DNA from: Haloterrigena turkmenica DSM 5511
GTDB taxonomy: Archaea > Halobacteriota > Halobacteria > Halobacteriales > Natrialbaceae
Assembly (NCBI RefSeq): GCF_000025325.1
Contig: NC_013743.1
Coordinates: 3,410,001-3,474,000 of the forward strand
Length of the DNA stretch: 64,000 nucleotides
Reading direction: 5' to 3'
Of this stretch, positions 42,217 through 51,223 are shown in pieces. Position 1 is the stretch's first letter, and each line of letters opens with the position of its first letter. Below the pieces are notes generated by a model, which was not told the origin of the DNA, ran no database searches, and saw only the letters and a list, made by a program, of their open reading frames with translations. The position numbers and the translations under genes are program-made.

Positions 42217-44577
42217 TTAGTTCTCGCGGCGGAGTGCGAGCATGGCGGCGGCGAGCAGCGCGATGGCGGCGACAGCGACGCCGAAGCCGGGCGTGCCGTC
42301 GTCCGAGCTCTCGGAGTCGTCGGAGTCGTCCGAGCTGTCGGAGCTGTCAGAGTCGTCCGAGCTGTCGGAGCTGTCGGAGTCGTCGGAGTTGTCCGAGTCG
42401 TCGGAGTCGTCCGAGTCGTCAGAGTCGTCCGAGTCGTCAGAGTCGTCCGAGTCGTCAGTCTGCTCGTTGACGGTCAGCGTACCGGACTCGTCACCAACGG
42501 ACCACGCGACGTCGCCCGCTTCGTCGGTGGGGAGGTCGAAGGAGACAGTGTCAGAGGCGCCAGCGTCGAGCGTGACGTTCTGGGTGCGTTCCTCACCGTT
42601 GATCGTCGCGGTGACCGTGGTGGTACCTTCGACGTCGCCGGTGTTCTCGACGGTCACGTCGAGGGTGGCGTCGTCGCCAACGGTGACGTTGTCAGGTGCG
42701 CTGACGTCCGTGGTTTCGAACGAAGCCTCTGCAGGCTCGTCGCCTGCGACGAGGACTGCGTTCCGACGGTCGCCGTCGTAGTCGCTACCTTGAATGTCGA
42801 GCGTGAATTCGAAGCCAGGCTCGTACTCGCTCAGGTTGAACTCAGCGGCGAATTCGCCGTTCTCGAGTTCGACCTGCTGCGTCAGGAGCTCGTTGGCTTC
42901 GTCGCTACGGAGGGAAACAGTGTACTCCGCACCGTCTGCGGCGGTACCTTCGCCCATGATGGCGACCGTACCGTCGTCCTGCTGTTCGATCTCGAATTGA
43001 CCGTCCGCGTTCGCTTCGTGAGCGAAGTCGACCGTGCGGTCAGTCACTTCGAACTGCGTTCCGACATCGAAGGCGTAGTCGTCCTCGTAGTCCTCGGCGT
43101 CGAAGTACTTGTTCTCGTTAGCGTCGAGGAGGAGCGAAACGTCGTAGGCCTCGTCGACACTGACGTTTGCGTTAGACGTGTCGATAGCGACCGTGTACGT
43201 ACCTGCGTCCTCGTCCCAGGCCATACTAACGCCGCTGTCACTCTCGTCCAGCGTCATGGGCTCCTGGTTCAGGGCCGCTTCGCTCTCCTCAATGATTGCG
43301 CTCCAACCATTGTCGGAATCGTTCGAATCATTGTCGGCGTAATCGCCGTTAAAGCCAACGCCCTCGTAGATGACGATAACCGTGTCGCCTTCCGCGACCA
43401 CGTTTCCGCTCGTCGTTCGGACGTCGTCAGGGTTGGTGTTACCAGCGGTGAAGGTGTCGCCAGTTACGTACGTACCTTCAAGCGAAGGCTCTTCGTGAGA
43501 ATTCACGTCGAGCGTGCCGATAGCCGACGCGATGCCGGTAGTGAGGTCGAGTTCCATGCCGTACTCGCCCGTCGCGAGTTTGTCACGGGCGATGTCCTGA
43601 CTCACATTGACGTTCTCAACATCACCGCTGAGAACCTCGCTGGTGTTCGAACCAGGTGCGGACGTATCGACCGTCACGGTGGCGGTGTTGCTGTTTTCGG
43701 GGTTGATAACAGTTGCGTTCACTTCGAAACCAACGTCCTCGCCACCGAGGACGAGCTCTGCGTCGTCAGCGGTGTTCTGGAAGTTGATCTTGAGGTCAAC
43801 TTTATCGCCTTCGTTGACCGAAGTGACGGAGTTCTCGAAGTCGATGTTAACGGAGCCCTTCTCCGCGACAGACACCGTAGCGGTGTCCGATGCGGTCGTG
43901 TCGACAACATTGATGTCGAACGTGTAGTCTCCGGTCTCGACGCTCTCGAAAGTGAGGTCCTGAAGCGCCTCAGTGTTCTCTGCATCCGGGATGACGACCG
44001 GGTCGTCATCGCTAGCGTCAGGGTCCTCAGAGACGTTGAAGAGCGTCGCGAGTTCGCTGTGGGTGAGACCATCAGCGTTGACCGTGACGTTGTACTGGTT
44101 GCGGAGGCTGGACTCAATACTCAGGTCAACCGAGTCGCTGTCACCGTTCGTGACGGTGTCTCCGCTGAAGCTAGCATCGACGTTCTGGACGACAACCTCG
44201 AAGGAGTTATCCGTCGAGATATTGTCACCGGTCAGTTCGTATTCACCGGTGTCGAGGTCTGCCGTGTCGAACGTGATGGTAGAGTTTGCGTCGGCCGTCT
44301 CAAGGACAACCGGACTACCGCCCTTGACGCGAATCTGGATATCGTCACCCTCTGTGACGTTTTCACCAGAGAGGTCGACCTGAACGGTCTGACCAGCGTA
44401 AACGAGTGAGTTGTCAAGGTCGTTAAGGGAAGTGTAGTTCGCATCCGGTTCATCTTCTGCCGCGGCCGCCCCGCCCGCAAACGCTGCGGACATGGCGAAA
44501 ACCGACATCACCATAAGCGCGGCCAGGACGACTGCGCGTCCCTTTTCGCGATATGATGGTTCGTTATTGCGTGTCAT
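42217..44577 (-). CDS. S-layer-type surface glycoprotein with PGF-CTERM
   Basis: A 786-residue secreted protein built like haloarchaeal S-layer glycoproteins. It has a long signal peptide (REKGRAVVLAALMVMSVFAM, ending near GGAAAAE) and many beta-rich Ig-like modules with numerous N-x-S/T sequons (NYT, NVT, NST, NVS, NDS, NAT). A CARDB-like module is at ~600-690 (DATLDVTVENTGDVEGTTTV). An Asp/Ser-repeat stalk (~700-755) resembles the O-glycosylated spacer of known S-layer proteins, followed by DGTPGFGVAVAAIALLAAAM and RREN, the archaeosortase-processed anchor. The strong terminator, AT-rich leader and proper TATA box suggest high expression. I call it the likely main or a second S-layer protein; which one needs comparison with the rest of the genome. 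Confidence 0.85.
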   Translation of the reverse strand: MTRNNEPSYREKGRAVVLAALMVMSVFAMSAAFAGGAAAAEDEPDANYTSLNDLDNSLVYAGQTVQVDLSGENVTEGDDIQIRVKGGSPVVLETADANSTITFDTADLDTGEYELTGDNISTDNSFEVVVQNVDASFSGDTVTNGDSDSVDLSIESSLRNQYNVTVNADGLTHSELATLFNVSEDPDASDDDPVVIPDAENTEALQDLTFESVETGDYTFDINVVDTTASDTATVSVAEKGSVNIDFENSVTSVNEGDKVDLKINFQNTADDAELVLGGEDVGFEVNATVINPENSNTATVTVDTSAPGSNTSEVLSGDVENVNVSQDIARDKLATGEYGMELDLTTGIASAIGTLDVNSHEEPSLEGTYVTGDTFTAGNTNPDDVRTTSGNVVAEGDTVIVIYEGVGFNGDYADNDSNDSDNGWSAIIEESEAALNQEPMTLDESDSGVSMAWDEDAGTYTVAIDTSNANVSVDEAYDVSLLLDANENKYFDAEDYEDDYAFDVGTQFEVTDRTVDFAHEANADGQFEIEQQDDGTVAIMGEGTAADGAEYTVSLRSDEANELLTQQVELENGEFAAEFNLSEYEPGFEFTLDIQGSDYDGDRRNAVLVAGDEPAEASFETTDVSAPDNVTVGDDATLDVTVENTGDVEGTTTVTATINGEERTQNVTLDAGASDTVSFDLPTDEAGDVAWSVGDESGTLTVNEQTDDSDDSDDSDDSDDSDDSDDSDNSDDSDSSDSSDDSDSSDSSDDSDDSESSDDGTPGFGVAVAAIALLAAAMLALRREN

Positions 44578-44716
44578 TTAGTATTTATGTTCGTTGTCTG
44601 CTGTTTTGTGTGCGATTCGTCGGGGAAGCCCGATTTCGGCATGAACGCGCAGCCGTAATCGGGGCTTACCCCGGATGGGTAGGGGTAGTTCAGCATTAAG
44701 AGGTGTTTATAATAAG
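44578..44716 (-). promoter_or_regulatory. Promoter and structured AT-rich leader of the S-layer-type gene
   Basis: On the minus strand a TATA box (ttattataaaca, 44705-44716) predicts transcript start near 44683 and a leader of about 100 nt, long for haloarchaea. In the leader, 44629-44663 forms a stem-loop with 12-bp arms and a single A-A mismatch (cccgatt.cggc pairing with gccg.aatcggg, 11-nt loop). A short gggg-ctta-cccc hairpin (44661-44672) overlaps its base, so the two structures may compete. Confidence 0.6.
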
Positions 44717-45357
44717 CTTTCTGGTCATTGGGCGTCAGACAACGAAATCGTAACCGGTCATTACACCGCTTCCGTCCGGTGTTTCTCCGTGTTAACGAGA
44801 TCGGGTAAGTCTCGATAAGCAGGTGATACAGGTGGGTAGTCATATAAAAAGGACATCGGTGAATGGAATCCTATTTGGACGGAATCCGTACGTTCAATTC
44901 CTATAGAAAGTCGGCTTATACGGAATATTAACGTCTTATTCAGGTCGTAATTGAGACAGGGTGGAAACAATATAAAGACGGATCAGCTACCGACGCTGCT
45001 CTACGTGCGGGCGTGTGAAAAATACGATATCGCCGATCTTGCATTGCCATCGCTTCACGCATGACTGCGCTGCTCGAGCGCGCGTCTCAGGACCCGCAGA
45101 TATGAACGGGCTGCGACCGAAACCCAGCCGCCAGTCGAACGTCCGATCCTGTGATGCCTACTAGCCACAGTCTGAGCGCGTCTGATCGAATCACGTGACC
45201 GTCGAGTCATTCGTAACGTTCTCGAGCGAACTCCAAACAGATCGAAGCACGACAACCGAGGCCGGCCGCTCGAGTTTCCGGTCCAGGGTCGCTGTTAGCC
45301 ACCGACTCGAGGAACTGATCTCGAGCGATCGACTCACAGCGACAGAGCCATCCAACT
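44717..45357. other. AT-rich non-coding region upstream of the S-layer-type gene
   Basis: About 640 bp. The stretch 44700-45020 is clearly less GC-rich than the rest of the window and holds several TATA-like words and two ggaatcc repeats (44869 and 44879 vicinity). It may hold extra promoter or regulator sites for the surface protein. A run on the plus strand near 44975-45064 reads DQLPTLLYVRACEKYDIADL before a stop and may be a gene scrap, but I cannot place it. 45065-45357 shows nothing clear. Confidence 0.45.
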
Positions 45358-45365
45358 CTTTATCA
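45358..45365 (+). promoter_or_regulatory. TATA box for the pilin-like gene
   Basis: ctttatca lies about 28 bp before the GTG at 45390, supporting that GTG as a leaderless start rather than the upstream in-frame ATG at 45195. Confidence 0.5.
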
Positions 45366-45389
45366 ACCAGTACGCGGCGAACCCGTGGC

Positions 45390-45884
45390 GTGCCCGCCGA
45401 TCCGCCACTCGAGTCTCGCACCCGCGCCGTCGCCCCCATCGTCGGCCTCCTCGCTCTCCTCGCGCTCACGGTCGTGCTGGCAGCCACCGTCGCCGTCGGG
45501 ATGGGCTTCGCTGGCGGCGCCCTCCTCGAATCGAGCCCGAACGCCGCGTTCGACCTCGAGGCCGACGCCGATCGTTCGGAGCTGACCCTCGAGCACGTCG
45601 GCGGCGAGTCGATCAACGTCACTAACCTCGAACTCGAAATCGCGGTCAACGGGGACCGACTCGAGCACCAGCCGCCGGTGCCGTTCGTCGGCGCCCATGG
45701 ATACCGGGGCGCGCCCAGCGGGCCGTTCAACCCCGAAACCGATCCGGAGTGGCGGGTCGGTGAGACGGCGACGCTCCGCGTTGCCGGAACGAACGATCCG
45801 GCGATCCAGTCGGGCGATACGGTGTCGGTCATGGTCGTCGTCGACGGCACTACTGTGACGAAACTCAAGACGACGGCGAACTGA
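45390..45884 (+). CDS. Archaeal type IV pilin-like protein
   Basis: A 164-residue protein with a class III (prepilin) signal. After SRTR the hydrophobic segment AVAPIVGLLALLALTVVLAA follows, matching the archaeal pilin N-terminus where PibD cuts behind the arginine. The remainder is a small beta-sandwich (FDLEADADRSELTLEHVGGE, INVTNLELEIAVNGDRLEHQ, ATLRVAGTNDPAIQSGDTVS), typical of pilin/archaellin-like globular heads. A GTG start at 45390 is supported by the TATA box 28 bp upstream and by the expected short leader peptide; the frame extends to 45195 but through non-homologous sequence. It is a single gene without a secretion ATPase nearby, so probably an accessory pilin or a pseudopilin. Confidence 0.8.
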   Translation: MPADPPLESRTRAVAPIVGLLALLALTVVLAATVAVGMGFAGGALLESSPNAAFDLEADADRSELTLEHVGGESINVTNLELEIAVNGDRLEHQPPVPFVGAHGYRGAPSGPFNPETDPEWRVGETATLRVAGTNDPAIQSGDTVSVMVVVDGTTVTKLKTTAN

Positions 45885-45935
45885 AAGAACGCACGGAGCC
45901 GACGAGATCGACACCCAACGCGAGCGGACGGCGCC

Positions 45936-46559
45936 TTATTCGGGTGCGCGACCGATCGTCGTAATCGCGACTTCGGGCTCGTACGACGGCCCCATGAAGG
46001 CGTGTTTGACGTCCTCGAAGCCGGCCCGCTTGAACATGCGGTCGGCCTCGTACTCGTCGTAGAAGAGCATAATGGAGTCGGCCAGCAGCTGGCTGACGAC
46101 GTTGTCGGGATAGTTCGGGCCGACGACGAGCACCTGCCCGCCGGGTTTCAGCACGCGGCGGAACTCCCGCAGCGCGAGGATCGGGTTCGGCCAGTACTCG
46201 ATCGAGCCCGACGACCAGACGACGTCGAACGTGTCGGTCGCGAAGGGGAGGCGTTCGGCGTCCCCGCGGTGGAAGTGGACCGGCGGGGAACGTTTCCCGA
46301 ACTTCGCGTAGGCCTGCTCGAGCTGGTGTTCGCTCTGGTCGAGCGCGTACACTTCGTCGACGTGCTCGAGCAGTCCCTCGGTCGCGAAACCGGTGCCACA
46401 GCCGACGTCTAGAACCGTCATTTCGGACTCGAGGTCCAGCAGGTCGAGCGCCGCAGTACGCATCTCCTCGTTCCAGATAAAGGGGTTGACCTGGTCGTAG
46501 ACCTTCGAGAGGTACTTATAGAACAGTCGCGCCCGAGCCTTGTTCTCGAGGATTCCCAT
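45936..46559 (-). CDS. SAM-dependent methyltransferase (UbiE/MenG-like)
   Basis: A 207-residue class I methyltransferase. SAM-binding motif I is VLDVGCGTG (residues 49-57), followed by an acidic loop ending DQSEHQLEQA. Motif II is in AERLPFATDTFDVVWSSGSI and motif III in RVLKPGGQVLVVG. The N-terminus LFYKYLSKVYDQVNPFIWNE recalls quinone methyltransferases, so a role in menaquinone synthesis is plausible; quinones would link to the respiratory genes here. It stands divergent to the A-ATPase operon, a position I recall from other haloarchaea. The ATG at 46559 is chosen because homology begins there, although the frame runs to 46784. Confidence 0.82.
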   Translation of the reverse strand: MGILENKARARLFYKYLSKVYDQVNPFIWNEEMRTAALDLLDLESEMTVLDVGCGTGFATEGLLEHVDEVYALDQSEHQLEQAYAKFGKRSPPVHFHRGDAERLPFATDTFDVVWSSGSIEYWPNPILALREFRRVLKPGGQVLVVGPNYPDNVVSQLLADSIMLFYDEYEADRMFKRAGFEDVKHAFMGPSYEPEVAITTIGRAPE

Positions 46560-46680
46560 TAACGGCTGCTTTCGCACCGACCGGGATATGTCTACTGTTC
46601 GGCCGGTCGCCGCCGCCGAGTAATCGACGACTTCGAGCCGATTGGAGCCGAACGGTGGCTGACGCTCTTTCGCAACTACC

Positions 46681-46686
46681 ATATAC
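46681..46686 (+). promoter_or_regulatory. TATA box of the A-ATPase operon
   Basis: The word atatac lies about 33 bp before the atpH start codon, implying a short leader of a few bases. Confidence 0.5.
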
Positions 46687-46717
46687 GCGCTCTGGCAAAC
46701 GTTCAAGCGCTTAGAGT

Positions 46718-47050
46718 ATGCCGAGGCCAGAGGTTCTCGAACGAATACAGTCGGCGGAGGAGGAAGCCGACGAGATCGTCGCATTGGCAGAGAACGACCG
46801 CGACGAGCGAATCACCGAGGCCCGGGAACGAGCCGAGGAAATTCGCTCGGAAGCGGAACGGGAGGCGCGCGAGCTCAAGGAGCAGCGCCTCGAGGAGGCG
46901 CGCGAAGAGATCGACGCCGAGTGTGAACGCATCCTCGAAGAGGGCGAGCAGGAGCGAGAGGCGCTCGCGGGTCTCGCCCGGGATCGGGTCGACGAAGTGA
47001 CCGATCACGTCGTCGAACTGTTCCAGGAGGACATTCATGCTCAGACCTAA
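46718..47050 (+). CDS. atpH: A-type ATP synthase subunit H
   Basis: The first gene of the A1AO ATP synthase operon. A 110-residue, almost wholly helical, heptad-patterned protein (EEADEIVALAENDRDERITE, then AREEIDAECERILEEGEQER) that pairs with subunit E to form the peripheral stalks holding the catalytic head against the membrane rotor. Length fits the family. It overlaps atpI by 14 nt, which indicates coupled translation. Confidence 0.9.
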   Translation: MPRPEVLERIQSAEEEADEIVALAENDRDERITEARERAEEIRSEAEREARELKEQRLEEAREEIDAECERILEEGEQEREALAGLARDRVDEVTDHVVELFQEDIHAQT

Positions 47051-49286
47051 ACAGATGAGCAAGGTCTCGGTGACCGGCTCCAAGGGCGTCATGCCCACGG
47101 TCATCGAGACGATCCACGAACTGAACCTGATCCACCTCTCGGACTACGACGGCTCCTGGGCGGGGTTCGATAACGGAAACCCGATCGAGGGCGCCGACGA
47201 GGCGTCCGAGAAGCTGGTGACCGTTCGCTCCCTCGAGAGCTCCCTGGAGCTGTCCGACGAGGACGTCGACCCGAGAGTCCTCGAGGACGACTGGGAACAG
47301 CGACTCGAGGAGGTCCGCGAGCGAGTCACCGAACTCGACGACCGCCGCGGAGCGGTCAACGACGACCTGCGGGCGGTCAACGAGAAGATCGATCGCGTCG
47401 AGCCGTTCGCCGAGCTCGGAATCGACCTCGACCTGCTGTCCGGCTACGAGACGGTCGACGTCGTCGTCGGCGAGGGGAACGTCGGTGCGATCGAAGACGC
47501 CGTCGCGGCGTCGGACGACATCCGCGCCTTCGAGACGTTTACCGGCGGTGACGTCGTGGCCATCGTAGCCGCGCCTACCGAGGACGCCGACGAGGGCGCC
47601 CTCGAGGACGCGCTGGTCGGGATCGAGTTCTCGCGCCACGAGGTTCCCGAGACTGAACAGAGCCCGAGCGCGTACGTCAACGAACTCGAAGAGCGACAAC
47701 AGGAGCTCGAGTACGAACTCGAGGAGATCGACGCGGAACTCGAGCAGCTCAAGGCGAACCACGGCGAGTTCCTGCTTCGCGTCGAAGAGCGGCTGACAAT
47801 CGAGGTCCAGCAGGCGGAAGCGCCCCTGCAGTTCGCGACGACCGATCGCGCGTTCGTCGCGGAGGGGTGGCTCCCGACCGAGGAGTACGATCGCCTCGTC
47901 GCCGGACTGAACGACGCGGTCGGCGACAGCGTCGAGGTCGAAGAACTCGAGCGGGCGGACTACGACCGCCACGGCGCCCACACCCACACGGAAGAGATCC
48001 AGAAGGGGGCCGAAGCCGGCGCCGAGGACGAGTCGTCCCCCGCCGCGACCGACGAGGACGAGCAACAGCAAAAGGCCGTCACCGACGGCGGATCGGCGGT
48101 CACGATGGGCGACGAGCCCCCGACGATTCAAGACAACACGGGACCGGCGAAACCGTTCGAGGTGCTGGTCCAGGCGGTCAACCGTCCGAAGTACAGCGAG
48201 CTCGATCCGACGATCTTCCTGTTCCTGACGTTCCCGGCCTTCTTCGGCTTCATGATCGGTGACGTCGGGTACGGGATCATGTACATGGCCATCGGCGCAT
48301 ACATGGTCACGCAGTTCGACAGCGACGGGATCACCAGCCTGGGCGGCGTCGCCATCTGGGCCGGTGCGTTCACCGTCCTGTTCGGGATCATCTACGGCGA
48401 GATCTTCGGACTACACGTGCTCGGAGAAGTGCTCTGGCACGACATGCTCCACTCGGAGCTCTTCCCGCTGAACAAGGGGCTCGAGCCAGCAGCCGGTGAC
48501 TTCGCGCTCGGCTGGATGGTCGTGAGCGTGCTCGCCGGGATCGTCCACCTGAACATCGGGTACATCCTGGACTTCTACGAGAACCTCAGCCACGGCGTCA
48601 AAGACGCCGTCCTGCACAGCGGGACGTGGATCCTGATGCTCAACGGCGTCTGGATCTGGATCTTCTCGCAGCAGGCCCGAGCGTCGAAGCCGGACTTCCT
48701 GTTCACGACGTTCGCGAGCGACGGGCCGTTCCCGATCGGTTTCACCGGGTTCCCGGAGTGGGTACTCATGACGATTCCGCTGGGGATCACCGACTTCCCG
48801 CTCTCGGCGCCGCTACTCGTCTTCCTGATCGGGTTCGTCCTGCTCATCGTCAGCGAACCCGTCGAGGCGATCGAGGCGCTCGACGTCGTCGTCAACGTCT
48901 TCTCGTACACCCGAATGGGCGCAGTGTTGCTCGCGAAGGCCGGCATGGCGTTCGTGGTCAACCTGCTGTTCTTCGGCGGGTACGAGGACCCCGACGGCGC
49001 GTTCCACTTCCTGCGGAACCACGAGCCGAGCTACGTCTCCGAACACTACGGCGAGGGCGCCGAGGTCATCTTCGGCGGCCTCATGCACTCGGGGACCGCA
49101 GCGCTCATCGGTGGCCTCGTCATTCTCATCGTCGGACACATCGTCGTGCTAGCGCTTGGCGTGACAAGCGCCGGCTTACAGGCTGTGCGCCTCGAGTACG
49201 TCGAATTCTTTAACAAGTTTTATGAAGGCGGTGGGAAGAACTACGAACCGTTCGGACACGATCGAACTCACACGGAGGACTACTAA
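47037..49286 (+). CDS. atpI: A-type ATP synthase subunit I (a)
   Basis: A 749-residue stator subunit. The cytoplasmic N-terminal arm (residues ~1-375) is coiled-coil rich and binds the peripheral stalks. The C-terminal part has about eight membrane helices starting at TIFLFLTFPAFFGFMIGDVG and forms the ion half-channels. The essential arginine is R626 in FSYTRMGAVLLAKAGM, facing the rotor carboxylate of AtpK. An acidic His/Glu-rich linker (~305-350) separates the halves. The ATG at 47037 lies inside atpH; a second methionine at codon 7 is an alternative start. Confidence 0.95.
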   Translation: MLRPKQMSKVSVTGSKGVMPTVIETIHELNLIHLSDYDGSWAGFDNGNPIEGADEASEKLVTVRSLESSLELSDEDVDPRVLEDDWEQRLEEVRERVTELDDRRGAVNDDLRAVNEKIDRVEPFAELGIDLDLLSGYETVDVVVGEGNVGAIEDAVAASDDIRAFETFTGGDVVAIVAAPTEDADEGALEDALVGIEFSRHEVPETEQSPSAYVNELEERQQELEYELEEIDAELEQLKANHGEFLLRVEERLTIEVQQAEAPLQFATTDRAFVAEGWLPTEEYDRLVAGLNDAVGDSVEVEELERADYDRHGAHTHTEEIQKGAEAGAEDESSPAATDEDEQQQKAVTDGGSAVTMGDEPPTIQDNTGPAKPFEVLVQAVNRPKYSELDPTIFLFLTFPAFFGFMIGDVGYGIMYMAIGAYMVTQFDSDGITSLGGVAIWAGAFTVLFGIIYGEIFGLHVLGEVLWHDMLHSELFPLNKGLEPAAGDFALGWMVVSVLAGIVHLNIGYILDFYENLSHGVKDAVLHSGTWILMLNGVWIWIFSQQARASKPDFLFTTFASDGPFPIGFTGFPEWVLMTIPLGITDFPLSAPLLVFLIGFVLLIVSEPVEAIEALDVVVNVFSYTRMGAVLLAKAGMAFVVNLLFFGGYEDPDGAFHFLRNHEPSYVSEHYGEGAEVIFGGLMHSGTAALIGGLVILIVGHIVVLALGVTSAGLQAVRLEYVEFFNKFYEGGGKNYEPFGHDRTHTEDY

Positions 49287-49288
49287 CA

Positions 49289-49555
49289 ATGGCAATTGAG
49301 AACGCAGCAGTTGACGCTGGTATCGCACTTCAGCAGACCGTCGAAGAGAGTCCGTTCCTGACCGATGCGGGCGCGGCCGCCCTCGCCGTCGGCCTCGCCG
49401 CACTGGCATCCGGCTATGCAGAGCGTGGTATCGGTGCGGCTGCGGTCGGTGCGCTCGCCGAGGACGACAGCCTGTTCGTTCAGGGCCTGATCATGACCGT
49501 GCTTCCGGAAACGCTCGTGATCCTGGCGCTGGTCGTCGTCTTCATCGTCGGATAA
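49289..49555 (+). CDS. atpK: A-type ATP synthase subunit K (rotor c)
   Basis: An 88-residue proteolipid that forms the rotor ring. Two membrane hairpin helices are visible: GAAALAVGLAALASGYA, and GLIMTVLPETLVILALVVVF containing the ion-carrying E74. The polar loop AERGIGAAAVGALAEDDSLF faces the central stalk. The first ~22 residues are likely cleaved or periplasmic. The single Glu per hairpin and the lack of extra Na+-site polar residues suggest proton coupling, which is inference. It starts three bases after atpI. Confidence 0.95.
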   Translation: MAIENAAVDAGIALQQTVEESPFLTDAGAAALAVGLAALASGYAERGIGAAAVGALAEDDSLFVQGLIMTVLPETLVILALVVVFIVG

Positions 49556-49577
49556 CCACCGCGACCCTTCTCTTACA

Positions 49578-50159
49578 ATGAGTTTGGACACAGTCGTAGA
49601 AGACATTCGAGAAGAGGCCCACGCGCGTGCGGAGGATATCCGCGCTGAGGGCGAAGCGCGCGCTGACGAGATCGAATCGGCCGCCGAGGAGGACGCCGAG
49701 GAGATTCGCGCGGAGGCCGAGCGGGAGGCCGACCGCGAGGTCGAGCAGTTGCGCGAACAGCGCCTCTCCAGCGCGAAGCTGGAGGCGAAACAGAAGCGCC
49801 TGGAGGCCCGCCGCGACGTCCTCAGCGACGTCCGCGAGGAGGTCGAAGACGAACTCGCCGCCCTCGTTGGGGACACCCGCGAGGAGCTGACGCGTGCGCT
49901 CCTCGAGGGCGCCAGCGACGAGTTCGACGAGGGCGACGACGTCAACGTCTACGGCCGCGCCGACGACGAGGAGCTGATCGAGTCGATCCTCGCCGACTAC
50001 GACGGCTACGAGTACGCCGGCGAGTACGATTGCCTCGGCGGCGTCGTCGTCGAGAGCGACCAGTCTCGGGTTCGGGTCAACAACACGTTCGACTCGGTGC
50101 TCGAGGACGTCTGGGAAGACAACCTCCGGGAGATCAGTAACCGACTCTTCGAGCAATGA
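49578..50159 (+). CDS. atpE: A-type ATP synthase subunit E
   Basis: A 193-residue peripheral-stalk subunit. The N-terminal ~100 residues are a long charged helix (VEDIREEAHARAEDIRAEGE) that pairs with subunit H. The C-terminal domain (VYGRADDEELIESILADYDG, GGVVVESDQSRVRVNNTFDS) is a compact alpha/beta fold contacting A and B. It overlaps atpC by ATGA. The complement strand shows a long frame, but this one has the family features. Confidence 0.93.
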   Translation: MSLDTVVEDIREEAHARAEDIRAEGEARADEIESAAEEDAEEIRAEAEREADREVEQLREQRLSSAKLEAKQKRLEARRDVLSDVREEVEDELAALVGDTREELTRALLEGASDEFDEGDDVNVYGRADDEELIESILADYDGYEYAGEYDCLGGVVVESDQSRVRVNNTFDSVLEDVWEDNLREISNRLFEQ

Positions 50160-51223
50160 GCGCAGGTGCCTCGAATCCGGAATACGTGAACGCTCGCGTG
50201 CGGTCCCGACGAGCGTCGCTGTTCGCGGACGAAGACTATCGGAAGCTGGTCCGGATGGGGCCGAGCGAGATCGCGCGGTTCATGGAGGAGACGGAGTACG
50301 AGCGCGAGATCAACGCGCTCGGTGCGCGGTTCTCGGGCGTCGACCTGATCGAGTACGCCCTGAACCGCAACCTCGCGAAACACTTCCAGGATCTGCTGGA
50401 CTGGTCGGAGGGTCGCCTCTACGACCACATCGCCCGGTATCTCCGGAAGTTCGACGTCTGGAACCTGAAGACGGTCTTCCGCGGGATCTACACCGACAGC
50501 GAGCCCGAGGAGGTCCGGACGGACCTGATCCGGGCCGGCGAACTCGAGGACGCGACGATCGATCGCCTCCTCGAGACCGACTCCATCGAGGACGCGATCG
50601 AGTTCCTGCGCGGTACGAGTTACTACGAGCCCCTGACCGAGGCCTACGCGGAGTTCGAGGATCACGGCGCACTCGTTCCGCTCGAGAACGCCCTCGACCG
50701 GGAGTTCTACGAGAACCTGCTCGCGGACGTTTCGCGGGGCCCGAGCGCCGAACCTCAGGAGGGGCCGGAGGCGAAATACGTCGAGTTCCTGCAAGCGGAA
50801 ATCGACTTCCGGAACGTCCGGAACGCCCTGCGGCTGGCCCGCAGCGGAGCGGATCTCGATCCCGCGGCCTACTACATCGACGGCGGCGTCCTGTTCGATC
50901 GGACGGATCTGAGTCGGCTCGTCGGCGATTACGACGCGCTCGTCGACCACATCGCCGAGAACAAACGCTACGGCGACCGCCTCTCGGGGGCGCTGGAACG
51001 GCTCCGCGACGCTGACAGCCTTATCCAGTTCGAGCACGCACTAGACGCTGCGTTGCTCGAGTACGCCGATACGCTCTCGAGCATCTACCCGACCTCCGTT
51101 TCGGCCGTGCTCTCGTACATCCTCGCGAAGGAGCGCGAGGTCGAGAACATCCGTGCGATCGCGCGCGGTCGAGAGGTCGGTCTCGACGAAACCGAGATCG
51201 AAGAGGAGCTGGTGATCCTATGA
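50156..51223 (+). CDS. atpC: A-type ATP synthase subunit C
   Basis: A 355-residue subunit that couples the central stalk to the c ring (V-type d homologue). It is mainly helical; family features include YVNARVRSRRASLFADEDYR at the N-terminus and ENIRAIARGREVGL near the end. Length matches relatives. It is translationally coupled to atpE and atpF by four-base overlaps. Confidence 0.93.
   Translation: MSAGASNPEYVNARVRSRRASLFADEDYRKLVRMGPSEIARFMEETEYEREINALGARFSGVDLIEYALNRNLAKHFQDLLDWSEGRLYDHIARYLRKFDVWNLKTVFRGIYTDSEPEEVRTDLIRAGELEDATIDRLLETDSIEDAIEFLRGTSYYEPLTEAYAEFEDHGALVPLENALDREFYENLLADVSRGPSAEPQEGPEAKYVEFLQAEIDFRNVRNALRLARSGADLDPAAYYIDGGVLFDRTDLSRLVGDYDALVDHIAENKRYGDRLSGALERLRDADSLIQFEHALDAALLEYADTLSSIYPTSVSAVLSYILAKEREVENIRAIARGREVGLDETEIEEELVIL

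Noticed and set aside
42300-42470. Regular gagtcgtccgagtcgtc-type repeats that resemble a CRISPR or satellite array
   Set aside because: They encode the Asp/Ser stalk of the surface glycoprotein in frame; there are no unique spacers and no cas genes.
44761-44970. 69-codon minus-strand frame upstream of the S-layer-type gene
   Set aside because: Lies in AT-rich regulatory DNA with codon use unlike the host; no start signal and no recognisable domain.
44975-45064. Protein-like scrap DQLPTLLYVRACEKYDIADL before a stop
   Set aside because: Looks coding by composition but has no ATG/GTG start in frame and is too short to assign; mentioned only as a possible relic.
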